A stretch of 64,000 nt of DNA from an uncultured delta proteobacterium (GTDB lineage Bacteria; Myxococcota_A; UBA9160; JAFDET01). The stretch lies in assembly GCA_947259215.1 (NCBI GenBank), contig CAMYLJ010000015.1, positions 1-64,000 on the forward strand, read 5' to 3'. Below the pieces are notes generated by a model. That model did no database searches and was not told the DNA's origin. It worked only from the letters and a program-made list of their open reading frames with translations. The position numbers were made by a program, and so were the translations under genes. Positions 32,415 to 41,116 of this stretch are shown one piece after another; the first letter of the stretch is position 1; every line of letters starts with the position of its first letter.

Positions 32415-33644
32415 CTAGATCACGCCCACTTCGCGCAGGCGGCGGCGGGCGTCCGCGTCGTAGCCGAGGTCTTCCAGGATGGCGTCGGTGTGGGCGCCGA
32501 GGGCGGGTGCGCCGCTGCGCACGCTGACGGGCGTGCGGCCCAGCTTGGCGGCCGGGCCCACGATCGGCGCCTCGCTGCCGTCCTCCTGGGTCACGGGCTG
32601 GAGCATGTCGCGGGCGAGCACGTGGGGGTCGGCCGCGCTCTCGGCGTAGGTGCGCACCGGGGCGACGGGAAGCCTGGCACTCTTCGCAGCGGTCACCACC
32701 TCGTCGACCGTCCGCTCCGCAACCCAGTCCGAGACCAGCCCGTTCACCTCGGCACGGTGGGCCAGGCGGGCCGGCACCGTGGCCCAGTCGGGATGGTCCG
32801 CCAGCTCCGGGCGTTCCAGGAGCCCGGCGAGCTCGCGCCAGTGGCTGTCGAGCAGGACGCCGAGCATCACCCAGCCGTCCCGGGCGCGATAGGCGTTGGC
32901 CGGAGCGCCGATCCGGAACTCGTTGCCCATGCGCGGCAGCTCCACGCCGAGGGCCGCCAGGGTGGGGTAGCCGGTCGACTGGAAGAGCAGCGAGTCGAGC
33001 AGCGAGACGTCGACGTGCTGACCCTCGCCGGTCGCGTCGCGGTGGCGCAGGGCGGCCAGTGCTGCCAGCGCTGCGTGCAGGCCGGCCAGGTCGTCGGCTA
33101 GGAAGGTAGGGGACTTCACCGGGTCGCCCTCGGGGCTGCCGTTCAGGGACAGGAAGCCGCTGCTCGCCTGGGCCAGCGGGTCGTAGCCCGGCCGCTCGTG
33201 CTCCGGCCCCCACTGGCCCCAACCGCTGATGGAGACGTACACCACGTCGGGCCGCACCCCGCGCGCGGCCTGGTAGCCGACGCCCCAGCGATCGACGGTG
33301 CCCGGCCGGAAGTTCTCGATCACCACGTCCGCCCGGGCCACCAGCGCGAGGAAGACCTCGCGCGCCCCCTCGACGCCCAGGTCGAGGGTGAGGCTCTGCT
33401 TGTTGCGGTTCAGGGTGGCGTGCATGAACGAGACCGGCGGATCGCTGCCCGGGAGGAAGGGCGGCACCCTGCGTGCCACCTCGCCCGCAGGGTGCTCCAC
33501 CTTGATCACGTCGGCGCCGAAATCGGCCAGCACGCAGCCGCAGAGCGGGCCCGCCCAGGTCGTCGTCAACTCGACCGCGCGCACTCCCGCCAGGGGGCCG
33601 GGCAGGTCGTGGCGCGCGTCGCGGTAGAAGTCCTCGCGCCGCAT
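32415..33644 (-). CDS. class III (CaiB/BaiF-type) CoA-transferase
   Basis: A 409-residue family III CoA-transferase. Motifs are GVRAVELTTTWAGPLCGCVL, LADFGADVIKVEHP, RNKQSLTLDLGVEGAREVFL, NFRPGTVDRWG, GYDPLAQASSGFLSLNG and LADDLAGLHAALAALAALRH. Members move CoA between carboxylic acids (for example carnitine, bile acids, aromatics), and the substrate here is unknown. It is the last gene of the very long minus-strand series. The ATG at 33644 overlaps the stop of the DUF190 gene. Confidence 0.9.
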   Translation of the reverse strand: MRREDFYRDARHDLPGPLAGVRAVELTTTWAGPLCGCVLADFGADVIKVEHPAGEVARRVPPFLPGSDPPVSFMHATLNRNKQSLTLDLGVEGAREVFLALVARADVVIENFRPGTVDRWGVGYQAARGVRPDVVYVSISGWGQWGPEHERPGYDPLAQASSGFLSLNGSPEGDPVKSPTFLADDLAGLHAALAALAALRHRDATGEGQHVDVSLLDSLLFQSTGYPTLAALGVELPRMGNEFRIGAPANAYRARDGWVMLGVLLDSHWRELAGLLERPELADHPDWATVPARLAHRAEVNGLVSDWVAERTVDEVVTAAKSARLPVAPVRTYAESAADPHVLARDMLQPVTQEDGSEAPIVGPAAKLGRTPVSVRSGAPALGAHTDAILEDLGYDADARRRLREVGVI

Positions 33645-33982
33645 CAGCCACCCGAGTCGGCGCGGAAGAGCAGGACCTCCACCTTCTCCAGCGTGGCCAG
33701 GCCGTCGGGGATGGCCGGGTCGATCTCCGCCAGGAAGGCCTCGAGCTTGTCCCGGGCGTCGACGATCTCGATCACGATCGGGAGGTCGCCCGACAGGGCC
33801 AGGATGGAGGCCTTGTGCATGTGACTGCGGGCCCCGAAGCCTTCGATGCCGCGCAGCACGGTGGTCCCAGCCAGCCCGCGGGCACGCGCGCGCCGCACGA
33901 TCCACTCGTAGAGCGCGACGCCCTCGTGGCGGTCGCGCTCGCCGATGAAGATGCGCAGCAGGTGGCCATCGCGGGGAAGCAC
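33644..33982 (-). CDS. DUF190 protein (GlnB-like fold)
   Basis: A 112-residue cytoplasmic protein with the DUF190 signature: LPRDGHLLRIFIGERDRHEG, LYEWIVRRARARGLAGTTVL, GIEGFGARSHMHKASILALS and DLPIVIEIVDARDKLEAFL. GTG 33982 is chosen because the conserved domain begins there. DUF190 proteins share the PII-like fold and are usually encoded beside crcB, as here, suggesting a link to fluoride resistance. The CrcB gene ends 7 bp upstream. Its molecular role is not established. Confidence 0.88.
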   Translation of the reverse strand: MLPRDGHLLRIFIGERDRHEGVALYEWIVRRARARGLAGTTVLRGIEGFGARSHMHKASILALSGDLPIVIEIVDARDKLEAFLAEIDPAIPDGLATLEKVEVLLFRADSGG

Positions 33983-33989
33983 GTCGCCG

Positions 33990-34382
33990 CTACCTCGTGC
34001 TGCCCAGGCCGTAGCCGAGCCAGCAGGCGGCGAGGCCGATGACCACGCTGCCCGCCACGTTGGCGGCTGCCGGCGCCCAGGCGCCCTCGCGCAGGAGGGC
34101 AAGGGTCTCGTAACCGAACGTCGAGAAGGTCGTGAAGCCTCCGAGCAGGCCGATCATGAGGCCGAGGCGTGCCTCGGGACCCAACACGCCGCGGGCGTCG
34201 GCCAGCCCGGCCAGCAGGCCCAGTGCCAGGCAGCCGAGGCCGTTCACGGCCAAGGTGCCGTAGGGGAAGCTGGCGTCGGGGTCGAGCCGTTGCACGCCCG
34301 TCGACACTGCATAGCGAAGCATCGAGCCGAAGAATCCCCCGAGACCGATCAGGAGGTAGACCTGGAAGCCGGAGAGCGTCAC
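33990..34382 (-). CDS. crcB: fluoride channel CrcB/FluC
   Basis: A 130-residue four-helix membrane protein that exports fluoride. Visible family motifs are GLGGFFGSMLRYAVS, FPYGTLAVNGLGC and GGFTTFSTFGYETL, with the pore-lining Phe/Thr residues. Dual-topology dimers are typical. GTG 34382 lies 1 bp after the SDR stop (34384-34386). No fluoride riboswitch fits in this gap. It shares a transcript with DUF190 and probably with the long upstream series. Confidence 0.95.
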   Translation of the reverse strand: MTLSGFQVYLLIGLGGFFGSMLRYAVSTGVQRLDPDASFPYGTLAVNGLGCLALGLLAGLADARGVLGPEARLGLMIGLLGGFTTFSTFGYETLALLREGAWAPAAANVAGSVVIGLAACWLGYGLGSTR

Positions 34383-34383
34383 C

Positions 34384-35079
34384 TCAGACCGGCACGATCC
34401 CGCCGCGCACCGAGGCCGCGGCGTCGCTGGCCAGCCAGCGGATCACGCCGGCGATGGCCTCGGGAGCCGTCCAGCGGCTGCGGTCCGCATCCGGCATCGC
34501 CGCGCGGTTGGCCGGCGTGTCGATGGTGGTGGGCGCGATCGCGTTCACGCGCACGGCCGTGCCCTCGAGCTCGTGGGCCAGGGTCTCGGTCAGGACCGAG
34601 ATTCCGGCCTTGGAGGCGGTGTAGGCCGCCAGGGTCGCGGGCCGCGAGAGGACCGCCGTCGCGGATACGTTGACGATGCAGCCGGCGTCGCGCTCGCGCA
34701 TGCCCGGCAGCGCGGCCCGCGAGAGCGCCACGGCGGTCCGCAAGTTCATGCGGTACAGCTGGTCCCAGGTCTCGAGCTCCGTCTCCCATACCGGCGTCCC
34801 GCCGGCGAAGCCCCCGGCGCCGTTCACCAGCACCGACACCGGCTCGGCCGCCTTCACGGCCGCCGCGGCGCCGTCGGCCTCGGCCACGTCCGCGCCGACC
34901 AGCACCAGGCTGCCGGCGGCCACGGCGTCGGCGAAGGCCTTCTCGACGTGCGCACGCTCACCCTCGACGATCCAGGGCACGACCACCCGGTCCCCGGCCT
35001 CGAGGAAGGCGTGCACCACCGCCCGGCCCAGGGCGCCGGTGCCGCCGCTGACCAGGACGTTGCGTCGGGAGTCGCTCAT
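34384..35079 (-). CDS. SDR family oxidoreductase
   Basis: A 231-residue short-chain dehydrogenase. The nucleotide-binding motif GGTGALG is near residue 12, the NNAG-equivalent is LVNGAGGFAGG, catalytic Ser lies in IVNVSATAVL and the YxxxK motif is YTASKAG. It has a typical Rossmann fold and no membrane segment. It may be NADPH-dependent (SR near the N-terminus), but the substrate is unknown. ATGA overlap with the upstream HEAT-repeat gene. Confidence 0.88.
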   Translation of the reverse strand: MSDSRRNVLVSGGTGALGRAVVHAFLEAGDRVVVPWIVEGERAHVEKAFADAVAAGSLVLVGADVAEADGAAAAVKAAEPVSVLVNGAGGFAGGTPVWETELETWDQLYRMNLRTAVALSRAALPGMRERDAGCIVNVSATAVLSRPATLAAYTASKAGISVLTETLAHELEGTAVRVNAIAPTTIDTPANRAAMPDADRSRWTAPEAIAGVIRWLASDAAASVRGGIVPV

Positions 35080-35783
35080 GCGGGGGCACCTCCGGGCTCG
35101 GACGCGAGCAGCTCGAGCGCCCGCCCGGCGAGCCGCCGCGCGACCTCGTCCGGGTCGTCGCCGCGAGCCTCGGTCAGGCGCGCGCGCACGGGGGGCGGAG
35201 GATCCACCAGCGCCGCCATGGCGGTCAGCGAGGCCCGGCGCACGTGGACGTCGTCGTCGCGGGATGCGGCCACCAGGGCGCGCGCGGCCTCGGGCACGTC
35301 CGGCGCCAGCTCGCGCACGCAGTAGGCGGCCATGCGCCGGGCGGTCGGCGTCTCGGCGGCGCCGAGCAGGCCGAGGACGACGCCGAGCACTTCCGGGTGG
35401 AGGCGTCCGGTCGTGACCAGCAGACGCGCGGCCGCCCAACGCACGTCGCCCTCGGGATGGCGCAGGCCGTCGATCAGCGCGGGCAGGATCCGGTGCCCCG
35501 GCGGCTCCAGCTCCGCCCAGGTGAAGGCGGCGAAGAGGCGGCGGTCGCGGTCCTCGCCGCGCAGCGCCTCGCGCAGCGCGTCGCCGGCGCCGCCGGTCTC
35601 GCGCGCGATCCGGGCCAGGGCGGCGGAGGCGGCGCGCGCCACCCGTCGGTCGGCGTCGCCCAGGGCCTCGCACAGCGCGTCCACCAGCAGCGTGGCCGCC
35701 GGATCCTCGGGAGCCGCCTCGCAGGCGGCGCGGCGCTCGTCGGCGTCGCCGCGACGCAGGCGTTCGACGAGCGGATGGCTCAC
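35076..35783 (-). CDS. HEAT-repeat protein
   Basis: A 235-residue Ala/Leu/Arg-rich helical protein with about five HEAT-like repeats (for example LVDALCEALGDADRRVARAA, ILPALIDGLRHPEGDVRWAA, ARALVAASRDDDVHVRRASL). Such repeats form a curved scaffold for protein binding. It has no catalytic motif, signal peptide or membrane segment. GTG 35783 overlaps the preceding stop as GTGA. Its partner is unknown; SDR and metallo-beta-lactamase neighbours give no clear hint. Confidence 0.78.
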   Translation of the reverse strand: MSHPLVERLRRGDADERRAACEAAPEDPAATLLVDALCEALGDADRRVARAASAALARIARETGGAGDALREALRGEDRDRRLFAAFTWAELEPPGHRILPALIDGLRHPEGDVRWAAARLLVTTGRLHPEVLGVVLGLLGAAETPTARRMAAYCVRELAPDVPEAARALVAASRDDDVHVRRASLTAMAALVDPPPPVRARLTEARGDDPDEVARRLAGRALELLASEPGGAPA

Positions 35784-36670
35784 GCCAGCCGCCAGCGCGC
35801 ATTCGAAGCCTCCGCCTGCGGGTCGTCCCGTGCGGCGCGTGCCTCGCGCTCGAGCTTCAGCAGGTGCGACGTCACCGACGCGGCGGCGGCCGGGTGCAGC
35901 ACCTCCGGCACGTCGGTGTAGACGTGCTTCACGATCTCGGGAGGCGTGCCGCCGCCGAGGGCGCCGAGGGCATCCACGATCTGGCGCTCGCGCTCCTCGC
36001 GGTGCGCGCGGTACTCGCGGATCTTCCCGCAGCCGTCCTCGATGCGGGGGCCGTGGGCCGGATAGATGCACCCGGGTTCCTCCGCCAGCAGCCGCTCCAG
36101 GGAGCTCATGTAGTCGAGCAGATCGCCGCCTTGCGAAGGGATCACGGTGGTGCCCACGCCGAGCACGTTGTCACCGGAGAAGAGCGCGCCTTCCTCTTCG
36201 AGCATGAAGCAGAGGTGGTCCTCGGCGTGTCCCGGCGTGTGCACGGCGCGCAGGGTGGCCCCGTCGGTCTGGACCCGGCTGCCGTCGGCGAGGGCTCGCA
36301 CCTCCACCGGACAGGCCACGTCCATCCCGACGTGGGGGAGCTTCGAGACGCGCAGCTCGCCGAAGCGCTCGATCAGCTGCTGGCAGCCGCCGACGTGATC
36401 CGGGTGACCGTGGGTGAGCACGATCTCCTGCAGCTCGTCGCAGCCGACCCGCGCCATGGCCTGCTCCAGCACGGGCAGGTAGCCGGGCACGCCCTGGCCC
36501 GTGTCCAGCAGGATCCGCCGCCGTCCGGTGCCGACCAGGTAGGTGTTGGTGCCCGGTCCGGTGAAGAGGCCGGGGTTCTGGCCCAGTGCCACGCCGACGC
36601 GCTCCGACCAGACGTCCACGTCCGGCAGGCTCAGACCGATCATGGTGGGCTGCATCCGGTTCCCGCTCAC
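35780..36670 (-). CDS. metallo-beta-lactamase fold hydrolase (LACTB2-like)
   Basis: A 296-residue MBL protein. The zinc motif HGHPDH lies in ELQEIVLTHGHPDHVGGCQQ, with further ligands in RAVHTPGHAEDHLCF, LFSGDNVLG and CIYPAHGPRIEDG. The C-terminal helical region with VPEVLHPAAAASVTSHLLKL matches the winged-helix tail of LACTB2-type proteins. Substrate unknown: LACTB2 is an RNA endonuclease, others are lactonases or glyoxalases. GTG 36670 overlaps the pmbA stop as GTGA. Confidence 0.87.
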   Translation of the reverse strand: MSGNRMQPTMIGLSLPDVDVWSERVGVALGQNPGLFTGPGTNTYLVGTGRRRILLDTGQGVPGYLPVLEQAMARVGCDELQEIVLTHGHPDHVGGCQQLIERFGELRVSKLPHVGMDVACPVEVRALADGSRVQTDGATLRAVHTPGHAEDHLCFMLEEEGALFSGDNVLGVGTTVIPSQGGDLLDYMSSLERLLAEEPGCIYPAHGPRIEDGCGKIREYRAHREERERQIVDALGALGGGTPPEIVKHVYTDVPEVLHPAAAASVTSHLLKLEREARAARDDPQAEASNARWRLA

Positions 36671-38031
36671 GCGCCGCCCACCGTCATGCGGCCGATGCGG
36701 ACGCTCGGGGCCGCCGTGCGGCCCTGCCACAGCAGGTCGTTTCCGACCGCGTCGATCCCCATCAGCATGTCGCCCAGGTTGCCTGCGATGGTGATCTCCT
36801 CCACCGGATGCGTGGGCCGCCCGTCCTCGATCCACATGCCCGCCGCGCCGCGGGAGAAGTCGCCGGTCACCGGGTTGAAGCCGTGGCCGAACAGGTAGGT
36901 CACGAGCAGGCCGCGCGGCGTGTCCGCCACCATCTCGTCGAGGGAGGCGTCGCCGGGCTCGAGCCAGAAGTTGCCGGGCCCGGCGCTGGGTGCGCTCCCG
37001 ACGCCGCGCGTGGCATTGCCGGTCGAGGCGAGCGCGAGCTTGCGGCCGGAGTAGCTGTCGAGCAGCCAGCTCGCCAGGCGACCGTCGTCGATGACGACCG
37101 TGCGGCGCGTGGGCAGGCCCTCGCCGTCGAACGGTCGGCTTCCGAGGCCCCCGGGCAGGCGCCCGTCGTCGATCAGGCGGACCTGCGGGCTGGCGATGGG
37201 GTCGCCGAGCCGGTCGGCCAGGAACGAGGTGCCGCGGTAGACGGCGCCGCCCGTCACGCAGGCCGCGACGTGGGAGACGAGGCTGCGTGCCACGCTCGCT
37301 TCGAAGATCACCGGGACTTCGCAGGTGGGTGCCTGCTGCGCGCCGAGGCGGCGCAACGCGCGCTCGGCGGCGCGTCGGCCGACCGCCTCCGGGTCCTCGA
37401 GGGCCGCCCAGCTGCGCGCCACGCTCGTCCACCAGTCCACCTGCATGGCGCCGTTCTCGACGGCCACCGGCATGCTGTAGATGCCGTGGGTGGCACCCTC
37501 GTAGGCGGCGAGGAAGCCCTCGCTGTTTCCGTACACCACGCGCGTGGTGTCGGAGTTGGCCCCGGAGCCCTCGGAGTTGCTGATGCGCGGGTCGAGGGCG
37601 CGGGCGGCCGCCTCCGCACGGCGGGCCGCGTCGATCCGTGCCTCCACGTCGAGCGCGGCGTCGGCCGGGTCCAGCAGGGCCAGGTCCGGGGCGTCCTCCG
37701 CGAAGCCGCCCTCGGGCAGGCCCGCCGCCGGGTCCTCGGCGGTGGCGCGCGCCAGGGCCGCGGTCTCGTCCGCCATGCGGTCGACGGTGGCGTCGGAGAG
37801 ATCGCTGGTGGAGGTCAGGGCGGAGCGCAGGCCCGTGCTCCCGCGCACCAGGGCGCGGATGCCCAGGGTGCGCTCGCGCGCCTGCTTCACCACGTCGATC
37901 TCGTCGTCGCGCACGCGCACCTCGACGGAGGTGCTGTCCACCAGCAGCGCGTCGGCGGCGTCGGCGCCGGCGCGCCGCACCCGGGCCAGGGCGCGTTCCA
38001 GCGGCTCGGATCCGGGCGCAGCGCTGCTCAC
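36667..38031 (-). CDS. pmbA: metalloprotease-like TldE/PmbA
   Basis: A 454-residue protein of the TldE/PmbA family, the non-catalytic-site partner of TldD. It contains DSTSVEVRVRDDEIDVVKQA near the N-terminus, ISNSEGSGANSDTT, DDGRLPGGLGSRPFDGEG and GDFSRGAAGMWIEDG, as in the family. TldD/TldE form a heterodimer that processes peptides such as microcins and degrades unfolded peptides. It follows tldD with a GTGA overlap, the common gene order. Confidence 0.92.
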   Translation of the reverse strand: MSSAAPGSEPLERALARVRRAGADAADALLVDSTSVEVRVRDDEIDVVKQARERTLGIRALVRGSTGLRSALTSTSDLSDATVDRMADETAALARATAEDPAAGLPEGGFAEDAPDLALLDPADAALDVEARIDAARRAEAAARALDPRISNSEGSGANSDTTRVVYGNSEGFLAAYEGATHGIYSMPVAVENGAMQVDWWTSVARSWAALEDPEAVGRRAAERALRRLGAQQAPTCEVPVIFEASVARSLVSHVAACVTGGAVYRGTSFLADRLGDPIASPQVRLIDDGRLPGGLGSRPFDGEGLPTRRTVVIDDGRLASWLLDSYSGRKLALASTGNATRGVGSAPSAGPGNFWLEPGDASLDEMVADTPRGLLVTYLFGHGFNPVTGDFSRGAAGMWIEDGRPTHPVEEITIAGNLGDMLMGIDAVGNDLLWQGRTAAPSVRIGRMTVGGA

Positions 38032-39473
38032 CCCTGGGTACCTCCGACGGTGACCTGGTCGACCCGGATCGTCGGCAGCCCGACCCCCACCGGCACGCCC
38101 TGGCCGTCCTTGCCGCAGGTGCCGATGCCGAGGTCGAGGGCCAGGTCGTTTCCGATGCGCGACACGCGGGTCAGGACGTCGGGACCATTGCCGATCAGGC
38201 TCGCGCCCTTCACGGGGGCGCCCAGGCGGCCGTCCTCGATGCGGTAGGCCTCGGTGGCGGAGAACACGAACTTGCCGCTCGTGATGTCGACCTGACCCCC
38301 GCCGAACGACGCGATGTAGAGCCCGCGGTCCACGGACCGGACCACGTCCTCTGGCGCCTCCTGGCCGGCCAGCATGAAGGTGTTGGTCATGCGCGGCATG
38401 GGCACGTGGGCGTAGCTCTCGCGGCGCCCGTTGCCCGTGCTCTCGGTTCCCATGAGCCGCGCGTTCAGGCGGTCCTGCAGGTAGCCCACCAGGATGCCGT
38501 CCTCGATCAGCACGGTGCGTCGGGTCGGCGTGCCCTCGTCGTCCACGTTGAGCGAGCCGCGGCGCTCGGCCAGGGTGCCGTCGTCGATCACGGTCACGCC
38601 CTCGCTGGCGACCCGCTCCCCGACACGACCGCTGAAGGCGGAGACGCCCTTGCGGTTGAAGTCTCCCTCCAGCCCGTGCCCCACCGCCTCGTGCAGCAGC
38701 ACGCCCGACCAACCGGGGCCGAGCACCACGTCCATGGTGCCGGCGGGGCAGGGTTCGGCGTCGAGGTTCAGGGTGGCAACGCGCACCGCCTCGCGCACCC
38801 GCGCCTGCCAGAGCTCGGGATCGAGCAGGCGCTCCAGCTCGTAGCGCCCGCCCGCACCCTCGTAGCCCAGCTCGCGGCGATCGCCGTCCGCCGCGATCAC
38901 CTGGACGTTGAGGCGCACCAGCGGCTGCACGTCGCCCACCAGGGTTCCGTCGCTGGCGGCCAGCAAGAGCTGGCGGTGCTGGCTGACGACGCTGGCCATG
39001 ACCTGATCCACGCGCGGGTCGAGGCTGCGGGCGTAGGCGTCGATCGCGGACAGGAGATCCACCTTGGCGTCCACCGGCACGTCGGTGGGGGCCCGCTCCA
39101 CGGGGTAGAGATCGTGGCGCGCGCCGCTGGTGATCCGAGCCGGGGCCGCCGCTCCGGAGCCCTCGGAGATGGCACGGGCGGTACGGGCGGCGAGCTCGAG
39201 GCTCTCGACGGTGATCTCGTCGGAGTGGGCGTAGCCCTGGCGGGAGCCCGCCTGCACCCGCACGCCGACGCCCTGCTCCAGGTGCCGGTCGCCGCTCTTG
39301 ACGATGCCCTCCTCGAGGGAGACCGCTTCCTGGGTGCTGTACTCGAAGAAGAGGTCCGCGTGGTCGACCTCGCGTTCGAGGGCGGTGCCGAGTGCGCGGT
39401 CGAGGTTGCGGTCGTCCATGCCGAAGCGGTCCCTGAAGAAGGTCAGGCAGCGATCGGCGGTGGGTGCGGTCAC
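38028..39473 (-). CDS. tldD: zinc metalloprotease TldD
   Basis: A 481-residue peptidase with the zinc motif HEAVGHGLEGD (HExxxH) and downstream Cys/Asp ligand region (IGTCGKDGQGVPVGVG). Other family features are DLFFEYSTQEAVSLEEGIV, GVGVRVQAGSRQGYAHSDE and GTPTRRTVLIEDG. It cleaves peptides in a tunnel formed with TldE, encoded next. GTG 39473 is chosen since it forms a GTGA overlap with the HAD gene; a later ATG at residue 19 would cut the conserved N-terminus only slightly. Confidence 0.94.
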   Translation of the reverse strand: MTAPTADRCLTFFRDRFGMDDRNLDRALGTALEREVDHADLFFEYSTQEAVSLEEGIVKSGDRHLEQGVGVRVQAGSRQGYAHSDEITVESLELAARTARAISEGSGAAAPARITSGARHDLYPVERAPTDVPVDAKVDLLSAIDAYARSLDPRVDQVMASVVSQHRQLLLAASDGTLVGDVQPLVRLNVQVIAADGDRRELGYEGAGGRYELERLLDPELWQARVREAVRVATLNLDAEPCPAGTMDVVLGPGWSGVLLHEAVGHGLEGDFNRKGVSAFSGRVGERVASEGVTVIDDGTLAERRGSLNVDDEGTPTRRTVLIEDGILVGYLQDRLNARLMGTESTGNGRRESYAHVPMPRMTNTFMLAGQEAPEDVVRSVDRGLYIASFGGGQVDITSGKFVFSATEAYRIEDGRLGAPVKGASLIGNGPDVLTRVSRIGNDLALDLGIGTCGKDGQGVPVGVGLPTIRVDQVTVGGTQG

Positions 39474-40168
39474 GGGGCGTTCTCCAACGTTGCGAGGCGC
39501 GCGGGCAGGTCGGCGAGGGTAGCAAGCTCGTCCACGCAGACCGCCCGCAGGCCTGCAGCCCGGGCCGCAGCGAGGTCGCGCTCGGCGTCGTCGCCGACGT
39601 AGACGGCCTCGGCGGCGGCCGCGCCCAGGCGCGCCAGGGCCCGCTCGAAGAAACGCGGGTCGGGCTTCGCGGTCCCCAGCTGGGCCGGCAGCAGCACGGC
39701 GTCCAGCAGGGGTGCGAGCTCCAGCCCGGTCAGGATCCCCGGCAGGCGGCCGTCGAAGTTCGAGGCGACTGCGATCCGAAGGCCTCGCTCTCGCAAGGCG
39801 GCGAGCGCCTCCCGGGCGCCGGGCAGGGGCCGCCACGCGTCCGCTCGTGCGAAGTGTTCCCAGAGCGCTGCGAAGAACGCCTCGAAGTCCGGGATGCGCA
39901 CCTGGCTGTCCGCGGCGCGCACGGTCTCGCGCACCCGCTCGCGCCACCACTCGCGCTCGCGCGCGGGGATCGCGTCGGGCGCGAGCTCCGGGAAGGCCAT
40001 CGGCTCGGCGCGGGCCAGGACCCGGGCGAGGGCGTCGGACCAGCGCCAGGCCGGGATGCGGACCTGCTGGCGACCGGCGCACTCGGCGTAGGTCTCGCCG
40101 ACGGGCCGGGCCGTCGCCAGCAAGGTGCCGTGGGCGTCGAACAGGACCGCGCGCAGGCGAGGGCTCAC
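39470..40168 (-). CDS. HAD-superfamily hydrolase
   Basis: A 232-residue HAD subfamily IA protein. Motif I is VLFDAHGTLL with the nucleophile Asp followed by Ala-His instead of the usual DxD. Motif II (IAVASNFDGRLPG), motif III Lys (GTAKPDPRFF) and motif IV (YVGDDAERDLAAARAAG) are intact. The missing second Asp of motif I suggests altered acid-base chemistry, similar to HDHD3-like proteins. The substrate cannot be predicted. GTG 40168 is 3 bp after the methyltransferase stop (40172). Confidence 0.85.
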   Translation of the reverse strand: MSPRLRAVLFDAHGTLLATARPVGETYAECAGRQQVRIPAWRWSDALARVLARAEPMAFPELAPDAIPAREREWWRERVRETVRAADSQVRIPDFEAFFAALWEHFARADAWRPLPGAREALAALRERGLRIAVASNFDGRLPGILTGLELAPLLDAVLLPAQLGTAKPDPRFFERALARLGAAAAEAVYVGDDAERDLAAARAAGLRAVCVDELATLADLPARLATLENAP

Positions 40169-40171
40169 GAG

Positions 40172-41116
40172 TCAGGCGCGGCGTCCCGAGGCGATGAACG
40201 GTGCGGGCAGGTCGCGGCCGACCCCGCTGGCCTCGCCGCGCTCGATGTCCACGTCGCGGAGGCCCGCGCGTTCCAGCCAGCCGTGCACGTCGTCGAGCGG
40301 AAAGCCCAGCCACTGGACGCCCAGCTCCTCGCGCATCCACTGGCGGTCGTGCTCCTCGAAGTCCACCACCACCACCACGCCGCCCGGTCGGACGATGCGA
40401 CCCATCTCCGCCACGGCGTCGGCTGGCGACGGCAGGTAGTGCAGCACCATGTGGGCGAAGGCGGCGTCGACCGAGGCCTCTTCGAGAGGCAGGTCGGCGG
40501 CGTCGCCGCGGCGCAGCTCGACGCGGGAGAGGCCCTCGGCGGCCAGCTTGGCGCGCGCGGCGTCGAGCATGCGCGCCGAGTGGTCGACCGCCACCACCCG
40601 CAGGCCCAGGCGCGCCAGCTCCAGCGCCAGCACCCCGGTGCCCGTCCCCACGTCGCAGACCGTGATGCCCGGGGGCACCAGCCGCGCCACCGCGCGCGCG
40701 CGCAGGGCATCGTCGTTGAAGACCTTGCGCAGGGCGTCCCACTCGGGGCCGACGCTGTCGAACCAGCTTCGCGTGCGCGCCGCCCGGGCCTCCAGCACGT
40801 TCGCGAGCGATGCCCGGTCGCGCTGGGTCGCCGCGTCGTCGTGCTGTGCGCGCTTCACCAGCTCCCAGACGGAATGCCACTCGCCGCGCAGCGGCGTCGG
40901 GAAGCGGTAGTAGACGTAGGTCCCGTCGCGGCGATCGCGCAGGAGTCCGGCGTCGCGCAGGATGGCCAGGTGCCGCGACACCCGGGACTGCGCCATCTCG
41001 AGCACCGCCATCAGCTCCTGCACCGCCAGCTCCTCCTGCTCGAGGAGCGCCAGCAGCCGCACCCGGGTCGGGTCGGCCAGCAGCTTGAACGCTTTCTGCA
41101 GTGCGTCGACGCTCAT
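40172..41116 (-). CDS. ArsR-type HTH fused to SAM-dependent methyltransferase
   Basis: A 314-residue fusion. Residues 1-95 form an ArsR winged helix (ALQKAFKLLADPTRVRLLAL, AVLEMAQSRVSRHLAILRDA, then DGTYVYYRF). Residues about 145-290 are a class I methyltransferase with the SAM motif VCDVGTGTGVLALELARLG, VDHSARMLDAARAKL and DAAFAHMVLHYLPSPADAV. Such fusions are common and the methylated substrate is usually unknown; some relate to arsenite or demethylmenaquinone-like compounds. No metal-binding CxC is seen in the HTH. ATG overlaps the gspN stop by ATGA. Confidence 0.88.
   Translation of the reverse strand: MSVDALQKAFKLLADPTRVRLLALLEQEELAVQELMAVLEMAQSRVSRHLAILRDAGLLRDRRDGTYVYYRFPTPLRGEWHSVWELVKRAQHDDAATQRDRASLANVLEARAARTRSWFDSVGPEWDALRKVFNDDALRARAVARLVPPGITVCDVGTGTGVLALELARLGLRVVAVDHSARMLDAARAKLAAEGLSRVELRRGDAADLPLEEASVDAAFAHMVLHYLPSPADAVAEMGRIVRPGGVVVVVDFEEHDRQWMREELGVQWLGFPLDDVHGWLERAGLRDVDIERGEASGVGRDLPAPFIASGRRA

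Noticed and set aside
34383-34383. Fluoride riboswitch before crcB
   Set aside because: crcB starts 1 bp after the SDR stop, so there is no leader.
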